Below are positions 8,743 to 18,449 of a stretch of DNA of 64,000 nucleotides, in pieces. Source of the stretch: Phytopseudomonas argentinensis (GTDB lineage: Bacteria; Pseudomonadota; Gammaproteobacteria; Pseudomonadales; Pseudomonadaceae); the NCBI RefSeq assembly GCF_900113905.1, contig NZ_FORC01000004.1:62001-126000 (forward strand). The letters are read 5' to 3'. A model generated the notes under the pieces. That model did no database searches, was not told where the DNA came from, and worked only from the letters and a program-made list of their open reading frames with translations. Position 1 is the stretch's first letter. Each line of letters starts with the position of its first letter. Both the position numbers and the translations under genes were made by a program.

Positions 8743-9774
8743 ATGCGATCGATCAATAAGCCGTTGGCTGCGCTGGCAGCGGGTATTTCTCTGTGTGCAG
8801 TGGCTCATGTGCATGCTGCGGATACGGTTACATTTGCCGGTTGGGGAGGTGCCTTGCAGGATGCTGAGCGTAAGGCCTACCTGGAGCCTGCCGCCAAGGC
8901 GCTGGGCATTACCATCCGTGAAGACAACATGGATGGCCTCGCCGCCGTCCGTGCGCAAGTGCTGTCGGGCAAACCCAAGTGGGATGTAGTGGAACTGGGC
9001 AGCACCGAGTGCGCCCAGGCTCAGCAGGAAGGGCTGGTCGAGCCGCTGGATTACTCGGTGATCGATGCCAAGGACATCGACAAGTCCGTTGTCAGCAGTC
9101 ACTGGATCGGCAGCCATGCCTACGCCACTGTAGTGGCCTGGGCCGAGGATAGCGGCCGACCTGTGGCGAAGAACTGGCAACAGTTCTTCGATCCTCAGGT
9201 CAAGGGAGCACGTGCGCTTTACCGTCAGCCATGGCTGACCATGGAAGCAGCGTTGCTGGGCGATGGTGTCGCTCCAAGTGAGCTCTATCCGCTGGACGTC
9301 GAGCGTGCGATCAAGGTGCTTACTCGGATCAAGCCGCAAGTTGTCAACTGGTGGAGTGCGGGGGCTGACTCGGCGCAGCTCCTGCGCAGTCGCGAGGTAG
9401 ACTTCCTGGCGATCTGGAACGGTCGTGTCAGCGACGTGAAAGCCAGTGGCGAGGATGTCGACTATAGCTTCGACGGGGCCTTGTTGAGCCATGACTGTCT
9501 GATTGTGCCCAAGGGTACGGCAAACAAGGCCCAGGCCATGAAGCTGATTGCCGAAATCATGAAGCCCGAAAGCCAGGCCATGCTGGCAACACTGATTCCG
9601 TATTCGCCAGTAAATGCCAAGGCCTACGAATTGCCGATCATCAGTCCGGAATTGGCAAAGCGCTTACCTACATCTCCGCAGAACATCGACAAGGTGGTCG
9701 CCGTGTCTCCTCAATGGTGGGTTGAGAATCAAGAGGCCGTCCGCCAGCGATTCGCATTGTTCATCGCCCAGTGA
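8743..9774 (+). CDS. ABC transporter periplasmic substrate-binding protein (polyamine/spermidine-putrescine type)
   Basis: A 343-residue secreted protein with a signal peptide ending at VHA (about residue 25). The mature part begins DTVTFAGWGGALQDAERKAY, typical of the PotD-like group used by ABC importers for polyamines and related cations. AGGAG lies 6 bases before the ATG at 8743. An in-frame TTG at 8737 is less likely. The ATPase and two permeases of the system follow directly. Confidence 0.88.
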   Translation: MRSINKPLAALAAGISLCAVAHVHAADTVTFAGWGGALQDAERKAYLEPAAKALGITIREDNMDGLAAVRAQVLSGKPKWDVVELGSTECAQAQQEGLVEPLDYSVIDAKDIDKSVVSSHWIGSHAYATVVAWAEDSGRPVAKNWQQFFDPQVKGARALYRQPWLTMEAALLGDGVAPSELYPLDVERAIKVLTRIKPQVVNWWSAGADSAQLLRSREVDFLAIWNGRVSDVKASGEDVDYSFDGALLSHDCLIVPKGTANKAQAMKLIAEIMKPESQAMLATLIPYSPVNAKAYELPIISPELAKRLPTSPQNIDKVVAVSPQWWVENQEAVRQRFALFIAQ

Positions 9775-9869
9775 TCCGTCGCTCGCGGTCCGAGTGTCGG
9801 GCCGCGGCAATGGTCATCGACTTACGATTAGAAAGGGCGCCTGACGTCCGAAATGTGCCGAGTGTGAGT

Positions 9870-10952
9870 ATGTCCGTAGACCACAAGCTTTCGATGTCCA
9901 TCGATATCGAAAATCTGACCAAGACCTATAGCGGTTTCGCTGCGCTGGATGACGTATCTCTGTCTATCAAGAGCGGTGAGTTTCTGTCTCTACTGGGGTC
10001 TTCGGGCTCCGGCAAGACAACCCTTTTGATGGCGTTGGCTGGGTTCGTTCGGCCGGACGCGGGCAGTATCCGGTTCGGCGGCCGCGAGATGATCTTCGAG
10101 CCGCCGCACAAGCGTGATGTCGGCATGATGTTCCAGAGCTACGCATTGTTTCCTCACATGAACGTGTTCCAGAACGTGGCTTATCCGCTGAAATTGCGCG
10201 GCTACAAGCGTGCTGAAATTCGTCAGCGTGTCGAACAGGCGCTGGCCACGGTGGAACTGGATCATCTGATCGAGCGTGGAATCACGGAGATGTCCGGGGG
10301 CCAGCGCCAGCGCATTGCTCTGGCCCGTGCCATTGTCTTCGAACCGAAGATCCTGTTGATGGACGAGCCGCTTTCGGCCTTGGACAAACGCCTGCGTGAA
10401 ACCATGCAGCTGGAACTGCGCCGCCTGCACGAGCGACTAGGTATGACCGTGGTCTACGTGACCCATGATCAGCGCGAGGCACTGACCATGTCGGACCGCA
10501 TCGCGGTGATGAGCAAGGGCAAGATCCGCCAAGTCGATACCCCGCTCAATCTCTACGAGCGCCCGGCCAATCGTTTCATCGCCGAGTTCGTCGGCGAGTC
10601 CTCGTGCCTGCCGGTCAGTGTGGAAGGTGGGCAGATTCGTTTCCAGGGCCGGGCACTACGCACCGCCAGCCAGATCAGCGGACTGCAACAGCCCAGCCTG
10701 GTGGTTCGCCCGGAGAAGCTGCAGTTCGTCACCACCGATGCTGCTGACTTCAACTTGCTGCAAGGCCGCGTCAGCGACGTGATCTTCCAGGGCGAGAGCC
10801 AACTGGTGCAGGTCGACCTGGGCGAGGGCATGGCTGTGGCGATTCGTCGTCCGACCCGCAGCTCCTCGGACAATCGCCTGCCCGTGCGCGGCGAGGCAGT
10901 GACCCTGGGGCTGCACATGCAGGACACGCTGGTCGTGGGAGAGCAGGCATGA
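9870..10952 (+). CDS. ABC transporter ATP-binding protein (PotA-like)
   Basis: It has Walker A (LLGSSGSGKTTLLMALAGF), a Q-loop (MFQSYALFPHMNVFQNVAYP), the ABC signature (MSGGQRQRIALARA) and Walker B (ILLMDEPLSALD). A C-terminal TOBE-type regulatory region follows from about residue 245. The frame is open from a GTG at 9771 that overlaps the previous stop. The ATG at 9870 gives the usual PotA length of 360 residues, though no strong ribosome binding site marks it. The stop overlaps the start of the first permease (ATGA), so translation is coupled. Confidence 0.92.
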   Translation: MSVDHKLSMSIDIENLTKTYSGFAALDDVSLSIKSGEFLSLLGSSGSGKTTLLMALAGFVRPDAGSIRFGGREMIFEPPHKRDVGMMFQSYALFPHMNVFQNVAYPLKLRGYKRAEIRQRVEQALATVELDHLIERGITEMSGGQRQRIALARAIVFEPKILLMDEPLSALDKRLRETMQLELRRLHERLGMTVVYVTHDQREALTMSDRIAVMSKGKIRQVDTPLNLYERPANRFIAEFVGESSCLPVSVEGGQIRFQGRALRTASQISGLQQPSLVVRPEKLQFVTTDAADFNLLQGRVSDVIFQGESQLVQVDLGEGMAVAIRRPTRSSSDNRLPVRGEAVTLGLHMQDTLVVGEQA

Positions 10953-11830
10953 GCGCGATCGACGCTGGTGCGCTGAATGCGCGCGAGCTGCGTAGCGCGG
11001 ACAGACGCCATCGCATGTTCCTGTTCGGTTCAGGGCTGCCCGCGCTGTTGCTGGTGCTGGTCACCTTCGTGCTGCCGATAGGCTGGCTGTTCTGGCTTTC
11101 GCTGTTCGATGCCGATGGGCAATTGACCATACAGAATTACACACGACTGCTCGAGCCGATCTATGTGCTGACCTTCGTGCAGACCTTCAAGATCGCCGTC
11201 ATTGTTACCGTCGTCTGTGTATTGATCGGCTACCCCTACGCCTATTTCATGACCAAGGGTCCCCACTGGCTGGCCAGCCTGGCGATGGGCGTGTTGCTGG
11301 TATCGCTGTGGACCTCGCTGCTGGTGCGCACCTATGCCTGGCTGATCATCCTGCAGCGCCGTGGCATGGCCAACGACCTGCTGATGGCGCTGGGCATTAC
11401 CGACGTTCCGCTGTCGCTGGTGCACAACCTGACCGGCACGGTCATTGGCATGGTGCACATCATGTTGCCGTTCATGATCCTGCCGCTGTATGCGGCGATG
11501 AAGAGCATCGACCCCATCTACAACCAGGCCGCGGCGGCCTTCGGTGCGTCGCCGGCGCGGGCGTTTCGCGATGTGTTTCTGCCGCTTTCGCTGCCGGGGC
11601 TGGCCGCCGGCGCCACCCTGGTGTTCGTGATCACCCTGGGCTTCTACGTCACCCCAGCTCTGCTGGGTGGTGGCAAGGTGCAGATGATCTCGATGCGCAT
11701 CGAAAGCGATGTGTCGATGTATGCGAACTGGGGGGCGGCATCGTCGCTGGGCGTGGTGCTGTTGATCGCCACCTTGCTGATGCTGTTCATCGTAAAGAAG
11801 GGCGCGGGCTTCAGCCGGCGCAGCGAGTGA
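10949..11830 (+). CDS. ABC transporter permease (PotB-like)
   Basis: A 293-residue inner-membrane permease with six predicted helices and the cytoplasmic EAA-loop (AAAAFGASPARAFRDVFLPL near residue 190). It starts inside the ATPase stop codon and ends 4 bases before the partner permease, so it belongs to the same transcript. The fold is that of spermidine/putrescine-type permeases. Confidence 0.93.
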   Translation: MSAIDAGALNARELRSADRRHRMFLFGSGLPALLLVLVTFVLPIGWLFWLSLFDADGQLTIQNYTRLLEPIYVLTFVQTFKIAVIVTVVCVLIGYPYAYFMTKGPHWLASLAMGVLLVSLWTSLLVRTYAWLIILQRRGMANDLLMALGITDVPLSLVHNLTGTVIGMVHIMLPFMILPLYAAMKSIDPIYNQAAAAFGASPARAFRDVFLPLSLPGLAAGATLVFVITLGFYVTPALLGGGKVQMISMRIESDVSMYANWGAASSLGVVLLIATLLMLFIVKKGAGFSRRSE

Positions 11831-11834
11831 CGTC

Positions 11835-12650
11835 ATGAGCCGAATCCAACAATCTCTCAGCGGCATGCTGCGCGCTTCATGGCTGTACCTGCTGGTGGTA
11901 CTGACCATGCTGTTCCTGGTTCTGCCAACTCTGGTGGTGATCCCGATGTCACTGTCGGATGCGCGCTACCTGAGCTTTCCACCGAAGTCCCTGAGTCTGG
12001 AGCCGTTCTTCAGCTATTTCGCCTCGCTGGAATGGCGTACGGCGACCACCGTGTCCCTGATCACCGCCACCCTGACCATGCTGCTCGCCACCACCCTGGG
12101 CACTGCGGCAGCCTATTCGCTGCACGTCAGCCAGTCGCGGCTGAGCGGCGTGTTGCGTGGGTTGATGCTGGCGCCGATGATCGTGCCGACCATCTTCATC
12201 GCCATCGGGCTGTTCTTCGTCTATGCGCGTTTCGATCTGAACAACACCATCCCCGGGCTGGTACTCGCGCACACGCTGCTCGCCTTGCCTTACGTGGTCA
12301 TCAACGTTGGTGCTGGGCTTCGCAGCTATGACATGACGCAGGAGCAGGCCGCCTGCATTCTCGGCGCCACCCGGCTGCGGGCGTTCTTTGACGTGACTCT
12401 GCCACAGATCCGTTTTTCGGTGATTGCCGCCGCCATGTTCGCCTTCGCCATTTCCCTGGATGAAGCGGTTATTTCACTATTCATCAGCGGTGGCGACAGT
12501 TCGACCCTGACCAAGCGCATGTTCAGCTCGCTGCGTTCGGAAATCGACCCGTTGATTGCCGTGGTGGCCACCCTCATGACCCTGCTGTCGATCCTCATGC
12601 TCTGTATCAGCCTCATGGCCCAGCGCAAAGCCAAGAGGAGCTCGCTGTGA
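11835..12650 (+). CDS. ABC transporter permease (PotC-like)
   Basis: A 271-residue permease with six helices and an EAA-loop (QAACILGATRLRAFFDVTLP near residue 170). It pairs with the PotB-like permease to form the membrane channel. Its stop overlaps a GTG that could start a further small frame. Confidence 0.93.
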   Translation: MSRIQQSLSGMLRASWLYLLVVLTMLFLVLPTLVVIPMSLSDARYLSFPPKSLSLEPFFSYFASLEWRTATTVSLITATLTMLLATTLGTAAAYSLHVSQSRLSGVLRGLMLAPMIVPTIFIAIGLFFVYARFDLNNTIPGLVLAHTLLALPYVVINVGAGLRSYDMTQEQAACILGATRLRAFFDVTLPQIRFSVIAAAMFAFAISLDEAVISLFISGGDSSTLTKRMFSSLRSEIDPLIAVVATLMTLLSILMLCISLMAQRKAKRSSL

Positions 12651-13006
12651 GCGCAATCGACCTGCGCCTGGCGCATGCCGGCCAAGAGATCCCGGAATTC
12701 ATCTGGAACGGCCATCATATGCAGGGGCGCGGGACTGAAGGCATGGCGATTAGGCTACTGGCCAGTGAACGAGCCTGGTACATATCATCAAGAATTTCGG
12801 TTCGCTGCCGGGAGCTTATCGCCAGCAGCACGGCCTGTTCGTCAGTAATGGCTGGCCACGCCGCTGCAACCGCTTCAGGTGCGTTTCTGGCAAAGGCCAT
12901 TTCCAGCAGCGGTATGGATGAACGCGTGCAGCCTTTCGCCGCAGACCGTTTCGGGGACACTGAATCGGTCGTTGAATCAGGCACCATATTGAGTCATTTC
13001 GAATGA
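12647..13006 (+). CDS. Uncertain open frame after the ABC operon
   Basis: A 119-codon frame begins with GTG overlapping the permease stop (GTGA), the same coupling used elsewhere in the operon. The product has no domain I recognise. A 90-residue minus-strand frame over 12715-12987 has a protein-like stretch (LLEMAFARNAPEAVAAAW) and could be the remnant of another gene. The region of about 410 bases between permease and IclR may therefore be a decayed gene in either direction. Confidence 0.25.
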   Translation: MSAIDLRLAHAGQEIPEFIWNGHHMQGRGTEGMAIRLLASERAWYISSRISVRCRELIASSTACSSVMAGHAAATASGAFLAKAISSSGMDERVQPFAADRFGDTESVVESGTILSHFE

Positions 13007-13067
13007 AACGCCGTGTGGACCGTACCGTTATAGGCGAGGCTGTCCCGGCAACAACAAGGATAACCCC

Positions 13068-13859
13068 ATGAGTTCTCTAGAAGACTCGCCGCTTTTCATC
13101 ACCGCTCTATCCAAAGGGCTGGCGATTCTCACTGCTTTTCGCGCCGGGCGCCCGAGCATGAGCCTCGTGGAACTGGCCGAAGCCACGGGGCTGAACAAGA
13201 GCACCGTACAGCGTTCGGCCTTCACTCTTGAGACGCTGGGATATCTGTACAAGGAGCCAGTGACCAAACGCTTCCGCCTGGCCCCCAAGTCTCTTGATCT
13301 GGGAACCGGCTATCTGCAGACCAGCGAGCTGATCGAGCGTGCCAACCCGTACCTGCACGAGCTCAACCGCGACGTCGAAGAAAGCTGCAACCTGCTCGAG
13401 CCGTGCGGCCTGGACATGCTCTATGTCGCTCGTTTCCCCAGCCACAAGCAGATCGCATTGCACATGCCTCTGGGCCGCCACCTGCCGATGTACTGCACCT
13501 CGGCCGGGCGGGCCTATCTGGCGGCGCTGCCGGAAGCTGAGGCGGATGCCATTCTGGTGGCCTCTGAGCGGCACAGCTATACCGCCAGCACCGTGACTGA
13601 CCTAGAGGCTTTGCGTGCCATCGTTGCCGAGGCCCGCAATGAGGGGTATGCGTATGCGCAAGAAGAATATTACGCCGGGGACATCAGTGTTGCTGCCGCC
13701 GTGGTCAACGCCGATGGCTATCCCCTCGGGGCGGTCAACATCTCTGTGCCATTTAGCCGCTGGAGTCTGGAAGATGTGCGCAGACAGCTGGCGCCCAAGG
13801 TAATTAACACTGCGCGGGCCATTGCCAGCGCGACACGCAGCTTGCGCCCCGTGGGCTGA
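13068..13859 (+). CDS. IclR-family transcriptional regulator
   Basis: A 263-residue regulator with an N-terminal winged HTH (SLVELAEATGLNKSTVQRSA) and a C-terminal IclR effector domain (residues 85-255, including LGRHLPMYCTSAGRAYLAAL). IclR proteins usually control adjacent catabolic operons. It sits in the middle of the importer/dehydrogenase cluster and is probably its local regulator. An AAGGA element precedes the ATG. Confidence 0.92.
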   Translation: MSSLEDSPLFITALSKGLAILTAFRAGRPSMSLVELAEATGLNKSTVQRSAFTLETLGYLYKEPVTKRFRLAPKSLDLGTGYLQTSELIERANPYLHELNRDVEESCNLLEPCGLDMLYVARFPSHKQIALHMPLGRHLPMYCTSAGRAYLAALPEAEADAILVASERHSYTASTVTDLEALRAIVAEARNEGYAYAQEEYYAGDISVAAAVVNADGYPLGAVNISVPFSRWSLEDVRRQLAPKVINTARAIASATRSLRPVG

Positions 13860-13961
13860 CGCTCCCGGGGAACCCATGAAACCGTACACCCTGCCGCAGG
13901 CCCAGCCCGCGGTATAGGTGCCCCTTTGCCCACCGTCCGGGCCCAGTAATAGGAGTGCGCA

Positions 13962-14996
13962 ATGAGTCAAACCATGAAAGCAGCTGTTCTGCATGCCGCA
14001 GGGGAGCCCCTGCGCATTGAGCAAGTGCCGATCCCTCAGCCTGGCCCAGGCCAAGTACTGATTCGTGTCGTTGCCTGCGGGGTGTGCCATAGCGACCTGC
14101 ACGCCATTGATGGCGATTGGTCGGCTCTACCGCGACTACCGCTGATTCCGGGCCATGAAGTCACGGGTTACGTCGCCGCTGTGGGACCGGGTGTCAGCGA
14201 GCCGGCTATCGGTACCGCCGTCGGCATGCCGTGGATGTACAGCGCCTGTGGCACCTGCGAGTTCTGCCAGGGCGGCATGGAAACCATCTGCGAGCGACGG
14301 GAGTCCACCGGCTACAGCCAGCAGGGTGGGTACGCTGAATACATGGTTGCCCCCGCTGCGTTCGTAGCCAGCATCCCCGCTGGCACTGATCTTTACGCCC
14401 TGGCGCCGATTCTATGCGCCGGGGTCACCACCTACCGGGGCCTCAAGCGCTCCCGCGCCCAGCCAGGCCAGTGGGTGGCGGTGCTGGGTATCGGCGGCCT
14501 GGGCCACGTCGCAGTGCAGTACGCCGTAGCCATGGGGCTGCGTGTGGCGGCGATCGATGTCGGCGCCGACAAGCTCGAGCTGGCCGGCCGCTATGGCGCC
14601 GAGTGCCTTATCGATGCGCTGAGCGACCCTGTGGCGAGCCTCAGGCAACAGATTCCCGGCGGTGTTCACGCGGCATTGGTCACCGCCACGGCCAATGCGG
14701 CCTTCGAACAGTCGGTGCAGATGCTGCGCCCTGGAGGCACCGCCGTATTCATTGGCTTGCCGGGCGGTAATGCCGACGCTGTAAGAACCTCGATCTCAGC
14801 CATTAGCGGGTGGGAGCTATCGATCACCGGCTCCAACATCGGCACTCGCCAAGACCTCAACGAAGCTGTGGCCTTCGCTGCCCGCGGTCAGGTGAAGGCC
14901 GAGGTCAGCCTGGCAGGCCTGGACGATATCAACACCGTTTTTGATCGCATGCGCAAAGGCCAGTTGGTCGGGCGCACCGTGTTGAAAATTGCCTGA
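13962..14996 (+). CDS. Zinc-dependent alcohol dehydrogenase (MDR superfamily, AdhP-like)
   Basis: A 344-residue medium-chain dehydrogenase. Catalytic zinc ligands are visible in CGVCHSDLH and GHEVTG. The four-cysteine structural zinc site is intact (CGTCEFCQGGMETIC). A Rossmann motif (VLGIGGLGHVAVQYA) binds NAD(P). It would interconvert an alcohol and aldehyde in the cytoplasm, probably feeding or protecting the downstream aldehyde dehydrogenases. AGGAG precedes the ATG by 7 bases. Confidence 0.93.
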   Translation: MSQTMKAAVLHAAGEPLRIEQVPIPQPGPGQVLIRVVACGVCHSDLHAIDGDWSALPRLPLIPGHEVTGYVAAVGPGVSEPAIGTAVGMPWMYSACGTCEFCQGGMETICERRESTGYSQQGGYAEYMVAPAAFVASIPAGTDLYALAPILCAGVTTYRGLKRSRAQPGQWVAVLGIGGLGHVAVQYAVAMGLRVAAIDVGADKLELAGRYGAECLIDALSDPVASLRQQIPGGVHAALVTATANAAFEQSVQMLRPGGTAVFIGLPGGNADAVRTSISAISGWELSITGSNIGTRQDLNEAVAFAARGQVKAEVSLAGLDDINTVFDRMRKGQLVGRTVLKIA

Positions 14997-15025
14997 CTCA
15001 TCCCACGATCCTGATAGGAGTCTCC

Positions 15026-15385
15026 ATGACTATTACCCGCCTGCAACCCAACCCCGGCCTGCTTAGTCACGCCCTGGTCCACAACGGCATCGTCTACATC
15101 ACCGGTCAGGTGCCTGCCGACCGCACCCAGGATGTAGCCGGGCAGACCGCCCAGGTGCTGGAGCGCATCGACACGCTGCTGGCCGAGGCCGGCTCGGATA
15201 AGTCGCACATCCTCTTTGCACAGATCTGGCTCAAGCACGCGGTAAAGGACTTCGCTGCGATGAACGCGGTCTGGCGTGAATGGATTCCGCAAGACGCGCT
15301 GCCGGCGCGGGCCACCGTAGAAGCCAACATGGCGGCAGACAATATCCTCGTCGAAATCGCCCTGCAGGCTGCCGTCAAGGCTTGA
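15026..15385 (+). CDS. RidA-family enamine/imine deaminase
   Basis: A 119-residue protein of YjgF/RidA size and pattern, with the conserved arginine segment PARATVEA and the closing VEIALQAAV. RidA proteins hydrolyse reactive imines released by flavin- or PLP-dependent enzymes. That fits a pathway whose first step is a flavin amine oxidase. It lies 29 bases after the alcohol dehydrogenase with its own AGGAG site. Confidence 0.9.
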   Translation: MTITRLQPNPGLLSHALVHNGIVYITGQVPADRTQDVAGQTAQVLERIDTLLAEAGSDKSHILFAQIWLKHAVKDFAAMNAVWREWIPQDALPARATVEANMAADNILVEIALQAAVKA

Positions 15386-15445
15386 GGCGCCCGCCATTCA
15401 CGATTGACCGGGCCTGCCTGAGGGGCCCGGCACTGGAGAGCATTC

Positions 15446-16945
15446 ATGAGCAGTATCGTTGCACATCTGATCAATGGCGAACGCGTGCAGGGCAGCGGGC
15501 GCACCGCCGATGTCTATAACCCGTCCACGGGCGTGGTGATCAGGCAGGTGGCCCTGGCCGATGACGCCACCCTGCAACAGGCCATCGATGCGGCACGAGC
15601 CGCATTCCCGGCTTGGCGCAACACGCCGCCGGCCAAGCGTGCTCAGGTGATGTTCCGCTTCAAGCAACTGCTGGAGGCCAACGAAGCGCACATCGCCCAG
15701 CTGATCAGTGAAGAGCACGGCAAGACCCTGGAAGATGCCGTTGGTGAACTCAAGCGCGGCATCGAGAATGTCGAGTTCGCCTGTGCCGCCCCCGAGCTGC
15801 TCAAGGGCGAGTACAGCCGCAACGTCGGCCCGAACATCGACGCTTGGACCGACCTGCAGCCAGTGGGGGTGGTGGCCGGTATCACCCCGTTCAATTTCCC
15901 TGCCATGGTGCCGCTGTGGATGTACCCGCTGGCTATCGTCTGCGGTAACTGTTTCATCCTCAAACCCTCGGAGCGTGATCCCAGCTCGACGCTGTACATC
16001 GCCGAGCTTTTGATCGAGGCCGGGCTGCCCAAGGGCGTGATGAGTGTGGTGCACGGTGACAAGCAGGCCGTCGACGGTCTGATCCAGTCACCACACGTTA
16101 AAGCCCTGAGTTTTGTCGGCTCCACGCCGATTGCCGAGTACATCTACAGCGAAGGTACCAAGCGCGGCAAGCGCGTGCAGGCCCTGGGCGGGGCCAAGAA
16201 CCACGCAGTGCTGATGCCTGACGCCGATCTTGACAACGCGGTGGGTGCGCTGATGGGCGCGGCCTATGGTTCCTGCGGTGAGCGCTGCATGGCCTTGTCG
16301 GTGGCGGTGTGTGTCGGCGATGAAGTTGCCGATGCTCTGGTGGAAAGGATCGTGCCGCAGATCAAGGCGCTGAAGGTGGGTGCTGGTACTGACTGTGGCC
16401 TGGACATGGGACCGCTGGTAACCGGCGCGGCACGCGACAAGGTCAAGGGTTATATCGATGCGGGTGTGGCCCAGGGCGCCAGCCTGCTTGTGGATGGGCG
16501 CGATCTGCAGGTGGCTGGCCACGAGAACGGTTTCTTCGTCGGTGGCACGCTGTTCGACCACGTCACCGCCGAGATGAGCATCTATACCGATGAGATCTTC
16601 GGCCCGGTGCTGTGCATCGTGCGGGTCAGCAGTCTCGAAGAGGCCATGCAACTGATCAACGATCACGAATATGGCAACGGCACCTGCATCTTCACCCGTG
16701 ACGGTGAGGCCGCCCGTTTGTTCTGCGATGAGATCGAAGTGGGCATGGTCGGCGTCAACGTACCGCTGCCGGTGCCGGTCAGTTACCACAGCTTCGGCGG
16801 CTGGAAGCGCTCACTGTTCGGTGACCTGCATGCCTATGGTCCGGATGGCGTGCGCTTCTACACCCGCAAGAAGGCCGTTACCCAGCGCTGGCCACGTCGT
16901 GCCAGCCACGAGGCGGCGCAGTTCGCCTTCCCGAGCAACCGTTAA
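15446..16945 (+). CDS. mmsA: CoA-acylating methylmalonate/malonate-semialdehyde dehydrogenase
   Basis: A 499-residue aldehyde dehydrogenase with the features that separate MMSDH from other ALDHs: GITPFNFPAMVPLWMYPLAI near residue 140 and the catalytic-cysteine region YGSCGERCMALSVAV near residue 275. The enzyme turns (methyl)malonate semialdehyde into propionyl- or acetyl-CoA with NAD and CoA. Its presence suggests that the pathway ends in malonate or methylmalonate semialdehyde, for example through beta-alanine. Confidence 0.93.
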   Translation: MSSIVAHLINGERVQGSGRTADVYNPSTGVVIRQVALADDATLQQAIDAARAAFPAWRNTPPAKRAQVMFRFKQLLEANEAHIAQLISEEHGKTLEDAVGELKRGIENVEFACAAPELLKGEYSRNVGPNIDAWTDLQPVGVVAGITPFNFPAMVPLWMYPLAIVCGNCFILKPSERDPSSTLYIAELLIEAGLPKGVMSVVHGDKQAVDGLIQSPHVKALSFVGSTPIAEYIYSEGTKRGKRVQALGGAKNHAVLMPDADLDNAVGALMGAAYGSCGERCMALSVAVCVGDEVADALVERIVPQIKALKVGAGTDCGLDMGPLVTGAARDKVKGYIDAGVAQGASLLVDGRDLQVAGHENGFFVGGTLFDHVTAEMSIYTDEIFGPVLCIVRVSSLEEAMQLINDHEYGNGTCIFTRDGEAARLFCDEIEVGMVGVNVPLPVPVSYHSFGGWKRSLFGDLHAYGPDGVRFYTRKKAVTQRWPRRASHEAAQFAFPSNR

Positions 16946-16952
16946 CCCGAGC

Positions 16953-16976
16953 CGGGCAGGGTAGCGACCCTGCCCG
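16953..16976 (+). terminator. Strong intercistronic hairpin between mmsA and the next dehydrogenase
   Basis: CGGGCAGGGT and ACCCTGCCCG are perfect 10-base arms around a 4-base loop. There is no T-tract, so it may attenuate transcription or stabilise the upstream mRNA rather than stop transcription fully. Confidence 0.55.
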
Positions 16977-16997
16977 AAGTCCCCATTCGAGGCGAGA

Positions 16998-18431
16998 TTG
17001 ACGATGAATAACGCACACAAGTTCTTTATAGATGGCCAGTGGGTGGCCGCCCGCTCTGGCAGTACTTTGGACGTCATCAACCCAGCTACCGAACAGGCTT
17101 TCATCAGCATCGCGGTCGGCAATGCCGAGGATGTGGATGCCGCCGTCGAGGCAGCTGCCAAGGCCTTCTCGACCTTTTCGGTGACCAGCGTCGAAACACG
17201 CCTGGCCCTGCTGAAAGAGATCCTGCGGGTCTACAACCTGCGCTACGAGGACCTGGTGCAGGCCGTCAGCCAGGAGATGGGCGCGCCACTGCATTTCGCC
17301 CGTGACGCGCAGATCTGGAGCGGCCGCGCGCACCTGGAGTCGACCATCAGCGCCCTGGAGAAATTCCAGTTCAGTGAGGACCATGGCAGCACCCATGTGG
17401 TGCGAGAGGCCATTGGCGTGTGCGCGCTGATCACGCCATGGAACTGGCCTCTGAACCAGATCGTCTGCAAGGTCGCACCCGCCATCGCCGCAGGCTGCAC
17501 CGTGGTCCTCAAACCGAGTGAGATCGCGCCGATGACGGGGATCATCTTCGCCGAGATTCTCGAAGAGGCTGGTGTCCCTGCTGGGGTCTTCAATCTGGTC
17601 AATGGCACCGGGCCCGACGTGGGGCAACACATGGCCAGCCACCCCAAGGTGGACATGGTGTCCTTCACTGGCTCGACCCGTGCCGGCATCATCGTCGCCA
17701 AGGCAGCAGCCGATACCGTGAAGCGCGTGGCCCAGGAGCTGGGCGGAAAGTCGGCGAATATCCTTCTAGAGGATGCCGATTTCGACATTGCGGTGGCCAA
17801 GGGTGTGAAAGGCTGCTTTTCCAACTCAGGGCAGTCCTGCGATGCGCCAACACGCATGCTGGTGCCGCGTGCCCAGCATGCCCGCGTTCTCGAAATTGCC
17901 AGACAGACCACCGAACAGATGGTGACCGGCAGCCCATTGGAGGACGGCAGCCACCTCGGCCCGGTGATCAGCGAGGCGCAGTTCAACAAGATCCAGGGCC
18001 TGATCGCCACGGGTATCGAAGAGGGCGCCACCCTGGTCAGTGGCGGTCTGGGCCGTCCCGATGGTCTGAATACCGGCTATTACGTCAAGCCCACAGTGTT
18101 CGGCGACGTGACCCCGCAGATGACCATCGCCCGTGAAGAAATCTTTGGTCCGGTGCTGTCGATCCTGCCATATGACAGTGAAGAACAGGCCATCGAGATG
18201 GCCAACGACACCGTTTATGGACTGGCCGCCTATGTGCAGTCGACCGATCTTGAGCGCGCTCGTGCAGTGGCCGCCCGCATGCGTGCCGGCTCGGTCTACC
18301 TCAACTACCCGGACTGGGACACCTTTGCTCCGTTCGGTGGTTACAAACAGTCCGGTAACGGCCGCGAATATGCCGGCTGGGGCATCCATGACTTCCTGGA
18401 AATCAAAGGTGTGGTGGGCTGGGCAGGCTAG
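16998..18431 (+). CDS. NAD(P)-dependent aldehyde dehydrogenase
   Basis: A 477-residue ALDH with the cofactor and substrate motifs TPWNWPLNQIVCKVAPAIAA near residue 140 and ELGGKSANILLEDADF near residue 245. The catalytic cysteine lies in SNSGQSCDAPTRM. Unlike mmsA it lacks the CoA-ester features, so it should form a free acid. It probably oxidises the aldehyde made by the amine oxidase or alcohol dehydrogenase. It is the last gene of the cluster. Confidence 0.93.
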   Translation: MTMNNAHKFFIDGQWVAARSGSTLDVINPATEQAFISIAVGNAEDVDAAVEAAAKAFSTFSVTSVETRLALLKEILRVYNLRYEDLVQAVSQEMGAPLHFARDAQIWSGRAHLESTISALEKFQFSEDHGSTHVVREAIGVCALITPWNWPLNQIVCKVAPAIAAGCTVVLKPSEIAPMTGIIFAEILEEAGVPAGVFNLVNGTGPDVGQHMASHPKVDMVSFTGSTRAGIIVAKAAADTVKRVAQELGGKSANILLEDADFDIAVAKGVKGCFSNSGQSCDAPTRMLVPRAQHARVLEIARQTTEQMVTGSPLEDGSHLGPVISEAQFNKIQGLIATGIEEGATLVSGGLGRPDGLNTGYYVKPTVFGDVTPQMTIAREEIFGPVLSILPYDSEEQAIEMANDTVYGLAAYVQSTDLERARAVAARMRAGSVYLNYPDWDTFAPFGGYKQSGNGREYAGWGIHDFLEIKGVVGWAG

Positions 18432-18449
18432 TAAGCTCGGTAACCGAAG

